A stretch of 64,000 nucleotides of DNA from Bombiscardovia asteroides_K (GCF_048001765.1 NZ_CP181447.1:1612001-1676000); one strand, 5' to 3'; shown: positions 1-9,697, numbered from the stretch's first letter. Program-made: numbers and translations. The notes: generated by a model from the sequence alone, not told the origin.

Positions 1-1596
1 ACGGTCCTCCAGGTCGGCGACCAGCTTCTCGGCGGCATCGAAGGCCTCCTGCTTCTTGCCGGTGGCCACCACATGGACCGCGGCAGGAGCAACAGCCTTG
101 GGCCAGGCCAGACCCTTGTCATCGTGATGCATCTCGGCAATGCAAGCCAGCACGCGGGAGATGCCGATGCCATAGCAGCCCATCCAGACCGGTACTGCCT
201 TGCCGTTACGGTCCAGAACCTTCAGCCCCAGTGCGTCAGAGTACTTCAGTCCAAGCTGGAAGACCTGGCCAATCTCCACGCCACGTTCGAAGCTGAGCGG
301 CCCTGATCCGTCAGGACTCATGTCCCCGTGACGGACCTCGGCAGCCTCAACCACTCCGTCGGCTTGGAAGTCACGTCCGTAGACCGCATTGGCCAGATGC
401 ACGCCTTGGGCATCCGCACCGGTCACCCAGGCTGAGCCAGGTGCCACATGAGCATCGAGGAAGTAGCGGATATGGGCGGCAGACTCGGTATCCGAACGCT
501 GAGGACCCAGAACACGGGGACCGATGTATCCCTTGACCAGCTCGGGGTGGGCAGCCAGGTCAGCCTCGCTGGCCTCCTCAATCTCGGCCGGGGCGAACTG
601 GGCCTCCAAGCGCTTCATGTCCACCTGACGGTCACCCGGCAGGCCGACGGCCACCAGTTCCCGCCAGCCCTCGGGATGGTCATCGTCCGCAGGGTGCTTG
701 ACGGCCACAATCAGGTTCTTCAGAGTATCGGCAGCGGTCCAGTCACGGCCATCCTCACGAGGATGCAGCTGGTTGAACCGCTCCACCAGAGTGTCGATGG
801 TGGTCGAGTCGGGGGTGTCCAGCTCCTGCATGGCCGAGGTCTCGGCATAGTCGACGGAATCGGGACGCGGGGTGGTCAGCGCCTCAACATTCCATGCCTT
901 CCCCGAGGGAGCCAGGGCAAAGGTGTCCTCACCTATGGGCAGCGGAGCCAGGAATTCCTCGGACTCGGACCCTCCCATGGGCCCGGAGACCGCATGGACG
1001 ATTACGTAATTGACACCCAGACGCTTGAAGATTCGTTCATAGGCGCCGCGCTCATCCTGGTAGGCCTTCTTCAGCCCCTCCTCATCCACAGTGAAGGAGT
1101 AAGCGTCCTTCATAATGAACTCCCGACCCCTGATCAGCCCGGCGCGGGGACGGAACTCGTCGCGGTACTTGGTCTGAATCTGGTAAAGAACCACCGGCAG
1201 GTCCTTGTATGAGGAGTACATGTCCTTGACCAAAAGGGTGAACATCTCCTCATGGGTGGGAGCCAGCAGGTAATCAGCGCCGTGCCTGTCCTGGAGGCGG
1301 AAGAGATTCTCGCCGTACTCCTCCCATCGGTGGGTAGCCTCGTAGGGCTCGCGAGGCAGCAGGGCCGGGAAGTGGACCTCCTGGGCGCCAATGCCGTTAA
1401 TCTCCTCACGGACCACGGCCTGGACCTTGTCAAGGACTTTCAGACCCAGTGGCAGCCAGGTGAAGATGCCCGGGGCCACCTTGCGGACGTACCCGGCACG
1501 CTGAAGGAGTTTGGCCGAGTCCACATCGGCGTCGGCCGGATCCTCCCTGAGGGTCCGCAGAAAGAGGGTTGACATGCGCATGGCTTTGGTTCTCAT
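1..1596 (-). CDS. proS: Prolyl-tRNA synthetase (5' part, runs off window)
   Basis: Class II aminoacyl-tRNA synthetase that charges tRNA-Pro with proline in the cytoplasm. The reverse-strand reading starts MRTKAMRMSTLFLRTLRED and continues into LLQRAGYVRKVAPG, the typical ProRS N-terminus (class II motif region). About 530 codons are visible; the family is usually near 600 residues, so the C-terminal anticodon-binding part lies beyond base 1. Start is uncertain: ATG at 1596 directly follows GGGAGGT (spacing too short), while ATGs at 1581 or 1575 would give MRMSTLF or MSTLF, which fit the family better. Nothing unusual seen. Confidence 0.93.
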   Translation of the reverse strand, partial: MRTKAMRMSTLFLRTLREDPADADVDSAKLLQRAGYVRKVAPGIFTWLPLGLKVLDKVQAVVREEINGIGAQEVHFPALLPREPYEATHRWEEYGENLFRLQDRHGADYLLAPTHEEMFTLLVKDMYSSYKDLPVVLYQIQTKYRDEFRPRAGLIRGREFIMKDAYSFTVDEEGLKKAYQDERGAYERIFKRLGVNYVIVHAVSGPMGGSESEEFLAPLPIGEDTFALAPSGKAWNVEALTTPRPDSVDYAETSAMQELDTPDSTTIDTLVERFNQLHPREDGRDWTAADTLKNLIVAVKHPADDDHPEGWRELVAVGLPGDRQVDMKRLEAQFAPAEIEEASEADLAAHPELVKGYIGPRVLGPQRSDTESAAHIRYFLDAHVAPGSAWVTGADAQGVHLANAVYGRDFQADGVVEAAEVRHGDMSPDGSGPLSFERGVEIGQVFQLGLKYSDALGLKVLDRNGKAVPVWMGCYGIGISRVLACIAEMHHDDKGLAWPKAVAPAAVHVVATGKKQEAFDAAEKLVADLEDR

Positions 1597-1915
1597 ACCT
1601 CCCAAAGATATGCGCGCAAAGGGACAAGCAGCCATAGAAGATGACCCGGGACAATTTGCTGCAGGAGAGCCCGAAATACGGGAATTATTGATGGCACCCA
1701 TCATACATTTCCATCGTTCCGGTGGTCACGCCTTGGATAAGCACTGGAGCCCGATTATGACGCTGCGGAATACAGAGCCCGCATCTTCATAGGACAATTC
1801 CGAATACCGTTCATGCGCATTGTCAAGCACACCAATTTGACTCGAACAGTTATCTAATGTATAATTAAATAAATTTTGAAGTAAAATTAGTTCAATCTTT
1901 TATTAGTTTGGTTCA
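1597..1915. other. Intergenic region between proS and the ABC locus
   Basis: Divergent spacer of 319 bases. The left part is unremarkable. The right part (from about 1830) is strikingly AT-rich compared with the surrounding genes and holds the promoter listed separately. Short ORFs crossing it have no family-like sequence and are not called. Confidence 0.6.
1837..1865 (+). promoter_or_regulatory. Sigma-70-type promoter for the ABC locus
   Basis: TTGACT (1837-1842) and TATAAT (1860-1865) are separated by 17 bases, close to the consensus housekeeping promoter. Transcription would start near 1872, giving an untranslated leader of about 44 AT-rich bases before the ATG at 1916. No good Shine-Dalgarno is visible in that leader. 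Confidence 0.75.
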
Positions 1916-2701
1916 ATGGTGACTTATAAAGTAGACGTTTCCCTCTCGCACGTGTCTTTCTCCTACGGCCATAAACAGGCGCTGTCGGATGTGTCCTTGA
2001 GCTTCGGCAATGGCATATTCGGACTCTTGGGTCCCAATGGTGCCGGCAAGACGACGCTGATGAATATTGTGACCACCTTGTCGCGTCCTTCCTCGGGGAG
2101 TGTAAGGATTGCCAGAGCGAATGTGTTGACAAGCGCTGGACGACGTCGGGCCAGGAGTCGGATTGGATATTTGCCGCAATCGTTCGAGCTGATGAATGCC
2201 TCCAGCCTGATGCGCAATGTTCGATACGCCGCATGGGCGCGCGGTCTGTCCTGGAAAGCTTCCTGTGATGCAGCGGTGTGGGCCCTGGAGCAGGTGGGCT
2301 TGTCCGAGGAATCCCGGCATCAGGTGCGCAGCTTGTCCGGTGGCATGCGTCAACGAGCGGGCATCGCATGTGCGATTGTGGCCCGTCCAGACGTGCTCGT
2401 CTTGGACGAGCCGACCGTCGGCCTCGACCCGGTGCAGCGCATTGAGGTACGTAAATTCCTTGATGCCTATGCGAATAGTCACACGGTGCTGGTGAGCACG
2501 CATTTGGTCGAAGACCTGGCCGCAATTGCCGACCGCGTACTGGTGCTCGACCACGGGCATCTGCTCCTGGACGGACGCATGGATGATCTCGCCGCACTGG
2601 CCAATCCTGAGGACTCAATGGCATCGCCCTGGGAATCCGGTTATCGACAGCTTCTGACGAGGACTGGACACATGCCATCCGACCAAGATGAGGTCTCATA
2701 A
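1916..2701 (+). CDS. ABC transporter ATP-binding protein
   Basis: Cytoplasmic ATPase subunit of an ABC transporter, 261 residues. Visible motifs: Walker A GPNGAGKT (about residues 39-46), signature LSGGMRQR (about 140-147), Walker B VLVLDEPTVGLDP and the switch histidine in STHLVEDL. The layout is like CcmA/drug-export ATPases with a single nucleotide-binding domain. The stop codon overlaps the next start (TAATG at 2699-2703), so it is translationally coupled to the two membrane proteins downstream, which presumably form the membrane part. There is no obvious Shine-Dalgarno before ATG 1916. Substrate unknown. Confidence 0.93.
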   Translation: MVTYKVDVSLSHVSFSYGHKQALSDVSLSFGNGIFGLLGPNGAGKTTLMNIVTTLSRPSSGSVRIARANVLTSAGRRRARSRIGYLPQSFELMNASSLMRNVRYAAWARGLSWKASCDAAVWALEQVGLSEESRHQVRSLSGGMRQRAGIACAIVARPDVLVLDEPTVGLDPVQRIEVRKFLDAYANSHTVLVSTHLVEDLAAIADRVLVLDHGHLLLDGRMDDLAALANPEDSMASPWESGYRQLLTRTGHMPSDQDEVS

Positions 2702-4200
2702 TGGCCTGGCTGCTCAATCCCCTGTCACCGCTGAGCTCGCTGGTGTTCTTTCTGTCAATGATGGCATATCCGGCCGCATTATCGGTGCGCAACTACGGAG
2801 TCGGCCGATCAGACACGTCTCCGTGGGTACTGACAGATGCGGCCTTGCAGCTTGACCTGACCTGGATGCATCTAATGACGGATGTGATTGCCTGCATGTT
2901 TGGTGCGTGGAGTGCCTGGAAGGCATGCTCACCACGATCCATGGTCGCGCCGCCCTGGATCGGAGGCTCGGCTGTCCGCAGGTACGGCGTGCCTGTCCTC
3001 AAGGGCGCTGCATTGTGCTCGCTGGCCTATGCGACAGGCTGTCTTCCCGCCATTGTCCAAACTCTGCAATCCACGGGCGGATTGGTTCCCTTGGGAGCCT
3101 TGCTCATGGGCATGGCAGTGCCGGCAGCCATGTTCGCCCTGGGTTATGCACTCGGGGCCATCATGGGCAGCCGCTGGTCCCTGGTACCGGCCACGCTTTT
3201 GCCTGCCGCCCTGTGTTGGGGCAGTGTATTTCTGCTGATGCCACGCACACCCAAGGGTGACGTGTTCCCCCGAGCGTGGGGGTCACCACTGGCTGCGGCG
3301 ATGCCGGTGATGGACACGGGCATCGGTGCCGAGCCGGGACTCAGCATTAACCCTTCAGCGGTGACAGTGCGCTGGGTCCTGGTCGCTGTAGTGCTGGCCA
3401 CGTCCACAGCGGCATGCATTCTGACCGCGCACTGGTGGCGGCCTGGTCTGTCATGGATAGTCGCCCCCTTGGCGGTGCTTCTGCTTGTTCCGACTGCTAC
3501 CGGGGGCCTGGTCGCCATGTCCGGTCCGGCAGAATGGCACCGGTCCGCTCCGTTCACCCCTGTCTGCAAAAGCATAGACGGTGTGCCACTGTCGGTGTGC
3601 GCCCATCCGGATGATGGCGCCCAGCTGAGACGCTACACACGGTATATGCATTCGGTCGCCTCATGGTTCACCAAAGACAGTTTGGAAGGCAGCTCGGGTC
3701 TTGTGCTTTTGCTGGGCAACGCTTTTACGCCCACAACCCATGGCCAGGCATGGAATCTCACCGACCAGGGCCTGACCGAATTGCAGCACCTGGGCGGCAA
3801 GAAGATACAGGTAATGACCGACACAGTCACTGAACGCACTGGACGATACAGCGACCTAGCTGATGTCACAGATGCCATCGTGAAGGAATTCGTCCATGCC
3901 GACTGCGCGGCTACGGCACTTGAAAACGTGTATAAACAACGGACACTGGATGACGGTGCCAGCGTGTCCGCCTTCGTGCTGGAGCAGTTGCCCCAGCGCA
4001 TGAGAGAGACCGCCTACGAGTCGCCGGGCGGAGGAAATGGAAGCTCCGGGATGGGAAGCGCCCGAGGACCTGCCGTCGATCTGCTCAACGAGGCCACAAA
4101 TGACGAGTTCCATGCTTATGTGCATCGCAACCTCTCTGGGCTCGAACGCTGCGCCGTCACGCCGTCCGATGTCATCGATGATCTGGGGAAGAACCACTGA
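2701..4200 (+). CDS. Membrane protein of ABC system with extracytoplasmic C-terminal domain
   Basis: 499 residues, family not firmly recognised. The first ~280 residues contain about six hydrophobic segments (for example around 95-115, 128-150, 155-175, 220-240 and 250-270), fitting an ABC-2-like permease. The last ~220 residues are soluble and include SVCAHPDDG, resembling the VC.HP-type extracytoplasmic domain seen in some actinobacterial ABC-2 permeases, plus a Gly/Ser-rich stretch near 440-455. Start overlaps the ATPase stop (TAATG) and the stop overlaps the next start (TGATG), so the three genes are an operon. Role as the membrane partner is inferred from this arrangement. Substrate unknown. 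Confidence 0.7.
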   Translation: MAWLLNPLSPLSSLVFFLSMMAYPAALSVRNYGVGRSDTSPWVLTDAALQLDLTWMHLMTDVIACMFGAWSAWKACSPRSMVAPPWIGGSAVRRYGVPVLKGAALCSLAYATGCLPAIVQTLQSTGGLVPLGALLMGMAVPAAMFALGYALGAIMGSRWSLVPATLLPAALCWGSVFLLMPRTPKGDVFPRAWGSPLAAAMPVMDTGIGAEPGLSINPSAVTVRWVLVAVVLATSTAACILTAHWWRPGLSWIVAPLAVLLLVPTATGGLVAMSGPAEWHRSAPFTPVCKSIDGVPLSVCAHPDDGAQLRRYTRYMHSVASWFTKDSLEGSSGLVLLLGNAFTPTTHGQAWNLTDQGLTELQHLGGKKIQVMTDTVTERTGRYSDLADVTDAIVKEFVHADCAATALENVYKQRTLDDGASVSAFVLEQLPQRMRETAYESPGGGNGSSGMGSARGPAVDLLNEATNDEFHAYVHRNLSGLERCAVTPSDVIDDLGKNH

Positions 4201-4979
4201 TGGGCGGTCGGCATCGATGTGGTTCCATGAGAGGCGGAATCCCGGTCGGATGGTTGGCTGGGCGCCACCCATGGGCGGCCTTGGCATTCATCGCGCTAGC
4301 TGCGGCCGTGCCCTTCCTGCTTGCCTCCGTCTCCGCTTCCGCTACCGGCGGGGGAATCTATGCTCGACCAGCCTATTACGGGTACGTCTGCCTTCCTGAT
4401 CCACATGCGGTTGTATTCAACGACGCTGTGCACACCCAATGCCCACAAGGCAAAAGCGCCGTGCCAAGTGTCGTGCCCATGGCCGAGCTGGCCTACGCGG
4501 CGTTCAGCGCATGTGCCTTGGTCATGCTCGCCCCGCTTATGCCCACTTGGGAGCGCCTGAACCTGGCGCGCGTCCGTTGGCGAGCCCTGGCTGCCGGTAC
4601 AGGCGTGCTGATGCTGCCGTTTCTTTTCAGCCTCCTCCTTACCATACCTAGCTCCCACGGTGACCCGACAACCGCACAGTCGCTGTTCAGACTGGCTGCC
4701 TGCAACGGCCTGGTCGACGCATCCTTGGTCATGCTCGGCATCGCATTACTGGGTCGTTTCTACGGGCTTGGGCTGGGCGTAGGGCTGGCAGTGATCAATA
4801 TTGCCAGCCAAGGTATGCAGGTAGGCATGGGGCTGACGCTTCGTCTATACCCCGAGAACATCAAACCGCCCATTCCTGGGCAGGGGACCTGGCCGGCGAT
4901 TGCAGCGGTCTTGACAGTCTTCGCCGTCTTACTCTGGACGCTCACCGGAGGCCGGGGAATGATCATGGACAAGAAATAA
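4200..4979 (+). CDS. Second membrane protein of the ABC locus
   Basis: 259 residues with no family recognised. Several hydrophobic segments are visible (about residues 27-47, 95-113, 130-150, 170-190, 195-215 and 230-250), separated by a short extracytoplasmic-looking region with two cysteines (YVCLPDP and TQCPQG, around residues 61 and 79) that could form a disulfide. Translation is coupled to the preceding gene by a TGATG overlap. The first ~25 residues are polar, and an internal ATG 27 bases in could also start it. Probably a second permease or accessory subunit. No terminator was seen in the 245-base spacer that follows. Confidence 0.65.
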   Translation: MGGRHRCGSMRGGIPVGWLAGRHPWAALAFIALAAAVPFLLASVSASATGGGIYARPAYYGYVCLPDPHAVVFNDAVHTQCPQGKSAVPSVVPMAELAYAAFSACALVMLAPLMPTWERLNLARVRWRALAAGTGVLMLPFLFSLLLTIPSSHGDPTTAQSLFRLAACNGLVDASLVMLGIALLGRFYGLGLGVGLAVINIASQGMQVGMGLTLRLYPENIKPPIPGQGTWPAIAAVLTVFAVLLWTLTGGRGMIMDKK

Positions 4980-5224
4980 AAGCCAGCACAGCTGCTTGTG
5001 AGAGGTGTTAGACCCTGCCGGCCTTAGCAGCGCAGGAGTTTGTCCGAGTCCACCTGGCCGTCAACCAAACCCGAAACGAAACGGCATATACAGGAAAAGG
5101 TCGGTGAATCCCCAACCTAGCATCCGGCATCTGACCAGCTCTACCCTCGGCCATAAGGATAGCCAAGATATGATGGTTGTATATCGAATTAGTTTTCTGA
5201 TTTACAAGGACAAGGCGGGCACCT

Positions 5225-5707
5225 ATGTCATCAGAGCCGGGTGTGACCATCCAGACCTTCACCGACCTCGACGCAGAGCACATGACGCTTCTCCTGGAGG
5301 CAGATCCTTCGGAACGAATAATCCATGACGTTTTCACCAATTCCCGCGCCTATGAAATCCGAGTGGAACAAGCCCTGGCCGGTGTCATGCTACTTGTCAG
5401 ACGAAACACGGATACCCTGGAAATCGCCAATATCAGCGTAGACCGTGCTTTTCGCAGACAGGGAGTTGGAAGCAGTTTAATAGACCGAGCCAAGACGGAG
5501 ACCATCAGGCTGGGTCTGAGAAAGCTGGAAGTAGGCACCGGATCCACCAGTTTTGGCGCCCTTTGCTTCTATCAGACATGCGGGTTTCGCATGGACCGCA
5601 TTGAACGGGATTATTTCGTAAATCGTTACCCGCGTCCCATTGTCGAGAACGGAATCACGCTTAAAGACATGGTCCGTCTGTCATGGTGTCTCCAGCAGCC
5701 CAAATGA
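5225..5707 (+). CDS. GNAT-family N-acetyltransferase
   Basis: 160-residue acetyl-CoA-dependent acyltransferase; the substrate cannot be deduced. The diagnostic acetyl-CoA loop R-R-Q-G-V-G-S (about residues 79-85) follows the beta-strand LEIANISVD, and the C-terminal part shows ALCFYQTCGF, the usual motif B region. Length is normal for a single GNAT domain. The ribosome binding site is weak (AAGGCGGG about 6 bases upstream). It stands alone between the ABC locus and a convergent helicase gene, with only 33 bases to the helicase stop. Confidence 0.9.
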   Translation: MSSEPGVTIQTFTDLDAEHMTLLLEADPSERIIHDVFTNSRAYEIRVEQALAGVMLLVRRNTDTLEIANISVDRAFRRQGVGSSLIDRAKTETIRLGLRKLEVGTGSTSFGALCFYQTCGFRMDRIERDYFVNRYPRPIVENGITLKDMVRLSWCLQQPK

Positions 5708-5740
5708 CCGCACCGGACCAAGAACGATAAAGGCGACCCT

Positions 5741-7147
5741 TCAGAAAAGCTGGTCCTGGCTGAATTCGTCTTCCGGTTCCTGACCGACGGCGCGCTTGGT
5801 GAAGGACTCAGGACCTTCATCCTTCAGACGGGCGCAGGCCGCCTTGGATTCGGCCCTCAAGCCAGCATCCAGAACGATGGCATCAGGAGAGACCAGGAAG
5901 GCGTGCTCATTGATGCCCGTCAAGTAGAGCCCATCCAGACTTTCCACACGGGAGAGGGCCACGTATCCCATCCCCGGTGCAAAGGTCCGTCTCAGGTCCA
6001 TGACCGCCCTGTCCAAGGTCATCCCTTGGGACTTGTGAATGGTGATCCCCCAGGCACAGCGAAGAGGCACCTGGTTGACGGCGGCCAAGACCGTGTCCCC
6101 GTCCATGGTCTCCCAGGCGGCCGGCTTCATGGTGACCACGTTGCCGTTCTGGAAGGAGACGATCGGCCATCCCCCCTTGGCCGAGCTGGTGAATCCGCTG
6201 ACTGTACCTATAGAGCCGTTGACATATTGATGATCCTGGTCGTTGCGCAGGGCCATGACTGCGGCTCCGGTCTTCAAAGCCAGATCCTCGGGAGCCAGCA
6301 TATTCTTCTTCAGCCGCTCCACAAGCCTGGCCTCGCCCCGAGATGTGGCCTGGTAATGGTGGGCCTCTTCGTCGATGGAGGCCAGGCGCTGGTCGTTGAG
6401 CGTGTCGGCCTGCTTGTTGACCGGGAAGAGGTGGACCGCCACCTGGCCGGGAGCGGGCACAGCGCCCACACGGGTGGCCAGGACATCATGGTCCTCCTGG
6501 GTGACGCCACCCTCTCTGATGTCAGTCAGGACGGTCAACAGCTGGCCATCGTCCTGGCGGTGCTGCTCGGTCAGGTAACAGATGACCGGGTCCAGGTCCT
6601 GCCAGACCAGTGATTCTGTCACGAACCCGTCCGGGTCCTTGCCGGCTTGGGCGTAACGTTCCCGGGCAGCCTGGAATTCAGGGCTGGGCAGTATTCCCGC
6701 AGCCCGGTTGGACCGAGTCACCGGCGGCAGCTGGAAGAAGTCCCCGGAAAGGACCACCTGAATCCCTCCGAAGGGTTCGGGGCTGTGACGGACAGCCCGG
6801 CATGCCTGGTCCACCATGTCGAAGAGCCAGGCATGCATCATGGAGACCTCGTCGATGACCAGGATGTCGGTGCCCTCGATCTGCCTGCGACGGCGGGTCT
6901 TGATCCGCTTCAAGAGCGATTCGGTCATGCAGGTGGCGATTCCCACCCCGCTCCAGGAGTGGATGGTCTGGCCGTTGATGTGCGTGGCGGCGATGCCGGT
7001 CGAGGCTGTCACTGCCACGACCGCCCCGGCCTGACGAGCCTGCGCGACGAACTCATTGAGCACAAAGGTCTTGCCTGACCCGGGGGCACCTGTGATGAAG
7101 GCATTGGCCCCTGCACTCAATATGGTCAAGGCTTCGGATTGCTGCAT
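5741..7147 (-). CDS. Pif1-like superfamily 1 DNA helicase
   Basis: 468-residue ATP-dependent helicase. Walker A GAPGSGKT lies near residue 19, a Thr/Ser-rich motif Ia follows (VTASTGIAA), then the DEVSMM Walker B box, SGDFFQLPPV (motif III), EQHRQ, and at the C-terminus ITIHKSQGMTLD with VALSRVESLDGLYL (motifs V and VI). This order is typical of bacterial Pif1/RecD2-like proteins. The open frame extends upstream to 7426, but that extension reads antisense through orn and is not protein-like, so the start is placed at ATG 7147 behind GGAGG. That gives very short spacing, so the exact start is not certain. Confidence 0.88.
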   Translation of the reverse strand: MQQSEALTILSAGANAFITGAPGSGKTFVLNEFVAQARQAGAVVAVTASTGIAATHINGQTIHSWSGVGIATCMTESLLKRIKTRRRRQIEGTDILVIDEVSMMHAWLFDMVDQACRAVRHSPEPFGGIQVVLSGDFFQLPPVTRSNRAAGILPSPEFQAARERYAQAGKDPDGFVTESLVWQDLDPVICYLTEQHRQDDGQLLTVLTDIREGGVTQEDHDVLATRVGAVPAPGQVAVHLFPVNKQADTLNDQRLASIDEEAHHYQATSRGEARLVERLKKNMLAPEDLALKTGAAVMALRNDQDHQYVNGSIGTVSGFTSSAKGGWPIVSFQNGNVVTMKPAAWETMDGDTVLAAVNQVPLRCAWGITIHKSQGMTLDRAVMDLRRTFAPGMGYVALSRVESLDGLYLTGINEHAFLVSPDAIVLDAGLRAESKAACARLKDEGPESFTKRAVGQEPEDEFSQDQLF

Positions 7148-7187
7148 GCCTCCATGGTGCCACGTCAGAGGTACATGGCCACGCCTG

Positions 7188-7889
7188 TCAGTAGTCAGTC
7201 TTCTCAGGCTTGTTGGCATCCTCGACAGGATTGCCGGACTCTTCGTAATGGCGCAGAAGACTGGTCTGCTCGATCTGTTCCGCACCAGCCTTGGACTGGG
7301 CCTGGTCGGGTCCGGGAGCCGGAAGGAAGAACATGGAGCGGTAGTAGCGCAGTTCGTCCATGGACTCGATGATGTCGGCCAGAGCCCTATGGCCGCCGTG
7401 CTTGGCCGGCTTGTTCTTGTAGACATCCGGGTACCAGCGGCGGGACAGCTCCTTGAGGGTGCTCACGTCGATGACCCGGTAGTGCAGAAGAGCCATCAGG
7501 TCAGGCATATACCGGTCGAGGAACTTCTTATCGGAGCCCACGGAGTTGCCTGCCAGATGGGCCTTGCCGTTCTTGGGCAGGAAGGGCTTGACGTACTCGA
7601 TTACCTGACGCTGGGCCTCCTCAAGGTCCAGGCCGGTTTTCATCTCTTCTATCAGGCCGGAGGAGGTGTGCATCTTCCTGACGAAGTCCCCCATATGGTC
7701 CAGGGCTGCCTGGGAGGGCTTGATGACCAGGTCGATGCCCTTGTCCAGAACCTTCATGTTGAAGTCGGTGGGTACCACGGAGACCTCGCACAGCTCGTCA
7801 TGGAAGATATCCAGACCGGTCATCTCGCAGTCTATCCAGATCATGCGGGATTCCTCCGCCGAGAAAGTCAGATCATTCTTATCGCTCAT
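7188..7889 (-). CDS. orn: Oligoribonuclease
   Basis: 3'-5' exoribonuclease that degrades 2-5 nt RNAs and linear dinucleotides such as pGpG; DEDDh family. Seen: WIDCEMTGLD (first D and E), AGNSVGSDKKFLDRYMP (middle D) and KHGGHRALADIIES (H and final D). 233 residues, longer than the ~180-residue E. coli enzyme because of a ~35-residue polar C-terminal tail. It is transcribed in the same direction as the helicase gene 40 bases downstream. Confidence is high because all catalytic residues are in place. Confidence 0.95.
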   Translation of the reverse strand: MSDKNDLTFSAEESRMIWIDCEMTGLDIFHDELCEVSVVPTDFNMKVLDKGIDLVIKPSQAALDHMGDFVRKMHTSSGLIEEMKTGLDLEEAQRQVIEYVKPFLPKNGKAHLAGNSVGSDKKFLDRYMPDLMALLHYRVIDVSTLKELSRRWYPDVYKNKPAKHGGHRALADIIESMDELRYYRSMFFLPAPGPDQAQSKAGAEQIEQTSLLRHYEESGNPVEDANKPEKTDY

Positions 7890-8032
7890 CTGTACGCCTT
7901 TCAGATCCGGGTTGCCTCCCGGATCGCTCCTTCCGCCGCCTTGGACGGAACATTACAAGATACCGCCAGCACGTGACCGGCAGAGGATTCGTCAGCCCGG
8001 CAGACCGGACCATGACTGACATGAGATATGCA

Positions 8033-8066
8033 ATCGGCGCAGGTCCTGATGAGATCCTGCGCCGAT
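8033..8066 (-). terminator. Hairpin downstream of guaB
   Basis: Perfect 11-bp inverted repeat: ATCGGCGCAGG (8033-8043) and CCTGCGCCGAT (8056-8066) around a 12-base loop, starting 17 bases after the guaB stop. No clean U-run follows on the minus strand, so this is a likely but not textbook terminator. Confidence 0.6.
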
Positions 8067-8083
8067 CACCTGCCCATATAGGC

Positions 8084-9631
8084 TCAGTTGTGGAAGCCTG
8101 AATAGTTGGGAGCTTCCTTGGTCATGACGATGTCATGCGGATGCGATTCACGCAGACCGGCATCGGTGATCCGAATGAACCGGCCCTTGCGCTGCAGCTC
8201 GGGAATGGTGCGGGCACCGGTGTAGAACATGGTCTGATGCAGGCCGCCAACCAGCTCGTAGAGCACGTAGTTGAGCGGACCGCGGTAGGGCACCTCGCCC
8301 TCGACGCCCTCGGGTACCACCTTGTCGGAGCTGGTGACGTCGGCCTGGAAGTAGCGGTCCTTGGAATAGCTCTTCTTGCCGCGCGGGGCCATGGCACCCA
8401 GTGAGCCCATACCCCGATAGACCTTGTACTGCTTGCCGTGCAGGAGGACCTTCTCGCCAGGAGCCTCCTCAGTACCTGCCAGCAGACCGCCCAGCATGAC
8501 CGAATCAGCACCGGCCACGATGGCCTTGGCAATGTCGCCCGAGTAATGAATTCCACCGTCGGCCACCAGAGGGATCCCGGCAGGACGACAGGCCAGCGCA
8601 GCGTCGTAGACCGCGGTCAGCTGGGGCACACCCACGCCAGCCACCACACGGGTGGTGCAGATGGAGCCAGGGCCCACACCGACCTTGACCGCGTCAACAC
8701 CAGCATCGATCAGCGCCTGGGCGCCCTCGCGGGTAGCCACGTTGCCGCCGATCACATCCACATGGTCGAAGGCGTGATCAGCCTTGATCCTGCGGATCAT
8801 GTCCAGCATGAGCTTGGCGTGACCATGGGCGGTGTCCACGACCAGAATGTCGACCCCGGCATCGGCCAGGGCGGTGATGCGCTGCCAGGCATCGCCGAAG
8901 AAACCGACGGCAGCTGCCACACGCAGACGGCCGCGCTCATCCTTGGTGGCCTCGGGGTACTGCTCGGTCTTGACGAAGTCCTTGACGGTAATCAACCCGG
9001 TCAGCTTGCCCTCGTCATCGACCAGGGGCAGCTTTTCCACCTTGTACTTGGCCAAAAGCTGGTGGGCGTCTTCCTTGGTGATGTTGGACGGACCAGTGAT
9101 CAGGTGGTCCTTGGTCATGATGTCGCTGACCTTGAGCCGGTCGAAGTCAGCTGGGTTGACGAAGCGCATGTCACGGTTGGTGATGATGCCCACCAGCCGC
9201 TGCCGACGGTCCACCACGGGCAGACCGGAGACCCTGTAGGTGGAGCAAAGCTTGTCCAGGTCGGTCAGTGTGGCATCCGGGGTGACGGTCAGAGGGTCGG
9301 AGATCATGCCGGATTCGGACCGCTTGACGATGTCGACCTGATTGGCCTGATCTTCGATGCTGAGGTTGCGGTGGAGGACGCCGATGCCGCCGTTGCGGGC
9401 CATGGCCACAGCCATGGTGGCTTCGGTGACGGTATCCATGGCGGCGGAAAGCACCGGGGACTTCATGGTGATGTTCCGCGTCAGCCGGGTGGTGGTATCT
9501 ACCTCGGAGGGAATGACATCGGATTCGTTGGGCAGCAGGAGGACGTCGTCATAGGCCAGACCGATTTTCTGGAAGGCGTCAGGGAGTTGAGTGTAGGAGG
9601 AAGGTTCGCTTTGTGGGTTTTCCATAGCCAT
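8084..9631 (-). CDS. guaB: Inosine-5'-monophosphate dehydrogenase
   Basis: Oxidises IMP to XMP with NAD+, the committing step of guanine nucleotide synthesis. 515 residues. The TIM-barrel catalytic domain is split by two CBS domains (about residues 115-230; for example the SDPLTVTPDATL and DHLITGPSNITKED segments). The active-site loop GPGSICTTRVVAGVGVPQ carries the catalytic cysteine. IMP-binding GGNVATREGA and VADGGIHYSGDIAKA are also present. Length is standard. A hairpin follows the stop. The 66-base gap upstream separates it from wecA on the same strand. Confidence 0.97.
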   Translation of the reverse strand: MAMENPQSEPSSYTQLPDAFQKIGLAYDDVLLLPNESDVIPSEVDTTTRLTRNITMKSPVLSAAMDTVTEATMAVAMARNGGIGVLHRNLSIEDQANQVDIVKRSESGMISDPLTVTPDATLTDLDKLCSTYRVSGLPVVDRRQRLVGIITNRDMRFVNPADFDRLKVSDIMTKDHLITGPSNITKEDAHQLLAKYKVEKLPLVDDEGKLTGLITVKDFVKTEQYPEATKDERGRLRVAAAVGFFGDAWQRITALADAGVDILVVDTAHGHAKLMLDMIRRIKADHAFDHVDVIGGNVATREGAQALIDAGVDAVKVGVGPGSICTTRVVAGVGVPQLTAVYDAALACRPAGIPLVADGGIHYSGDIAKAIVAGADSVMLGGLLAGTEEAPGEKVLLHGKQYKVYRGMGSLGAMAPRGKKSYSKDRYFQADVTSSDKVVPEGVEGEVPYRGPLNYVLYELVGGLHQTMFYTGARTIPELQRKGRFIRITDAGLRESHPHDIVMTKEAPNYSGFHN

Positions 9632-9697
9632 AGCACCATGCTACAAGTGCTTCTTGACCGTTCGCGGTACCGTGTCCGTACTATTTCATCCAGTGAA

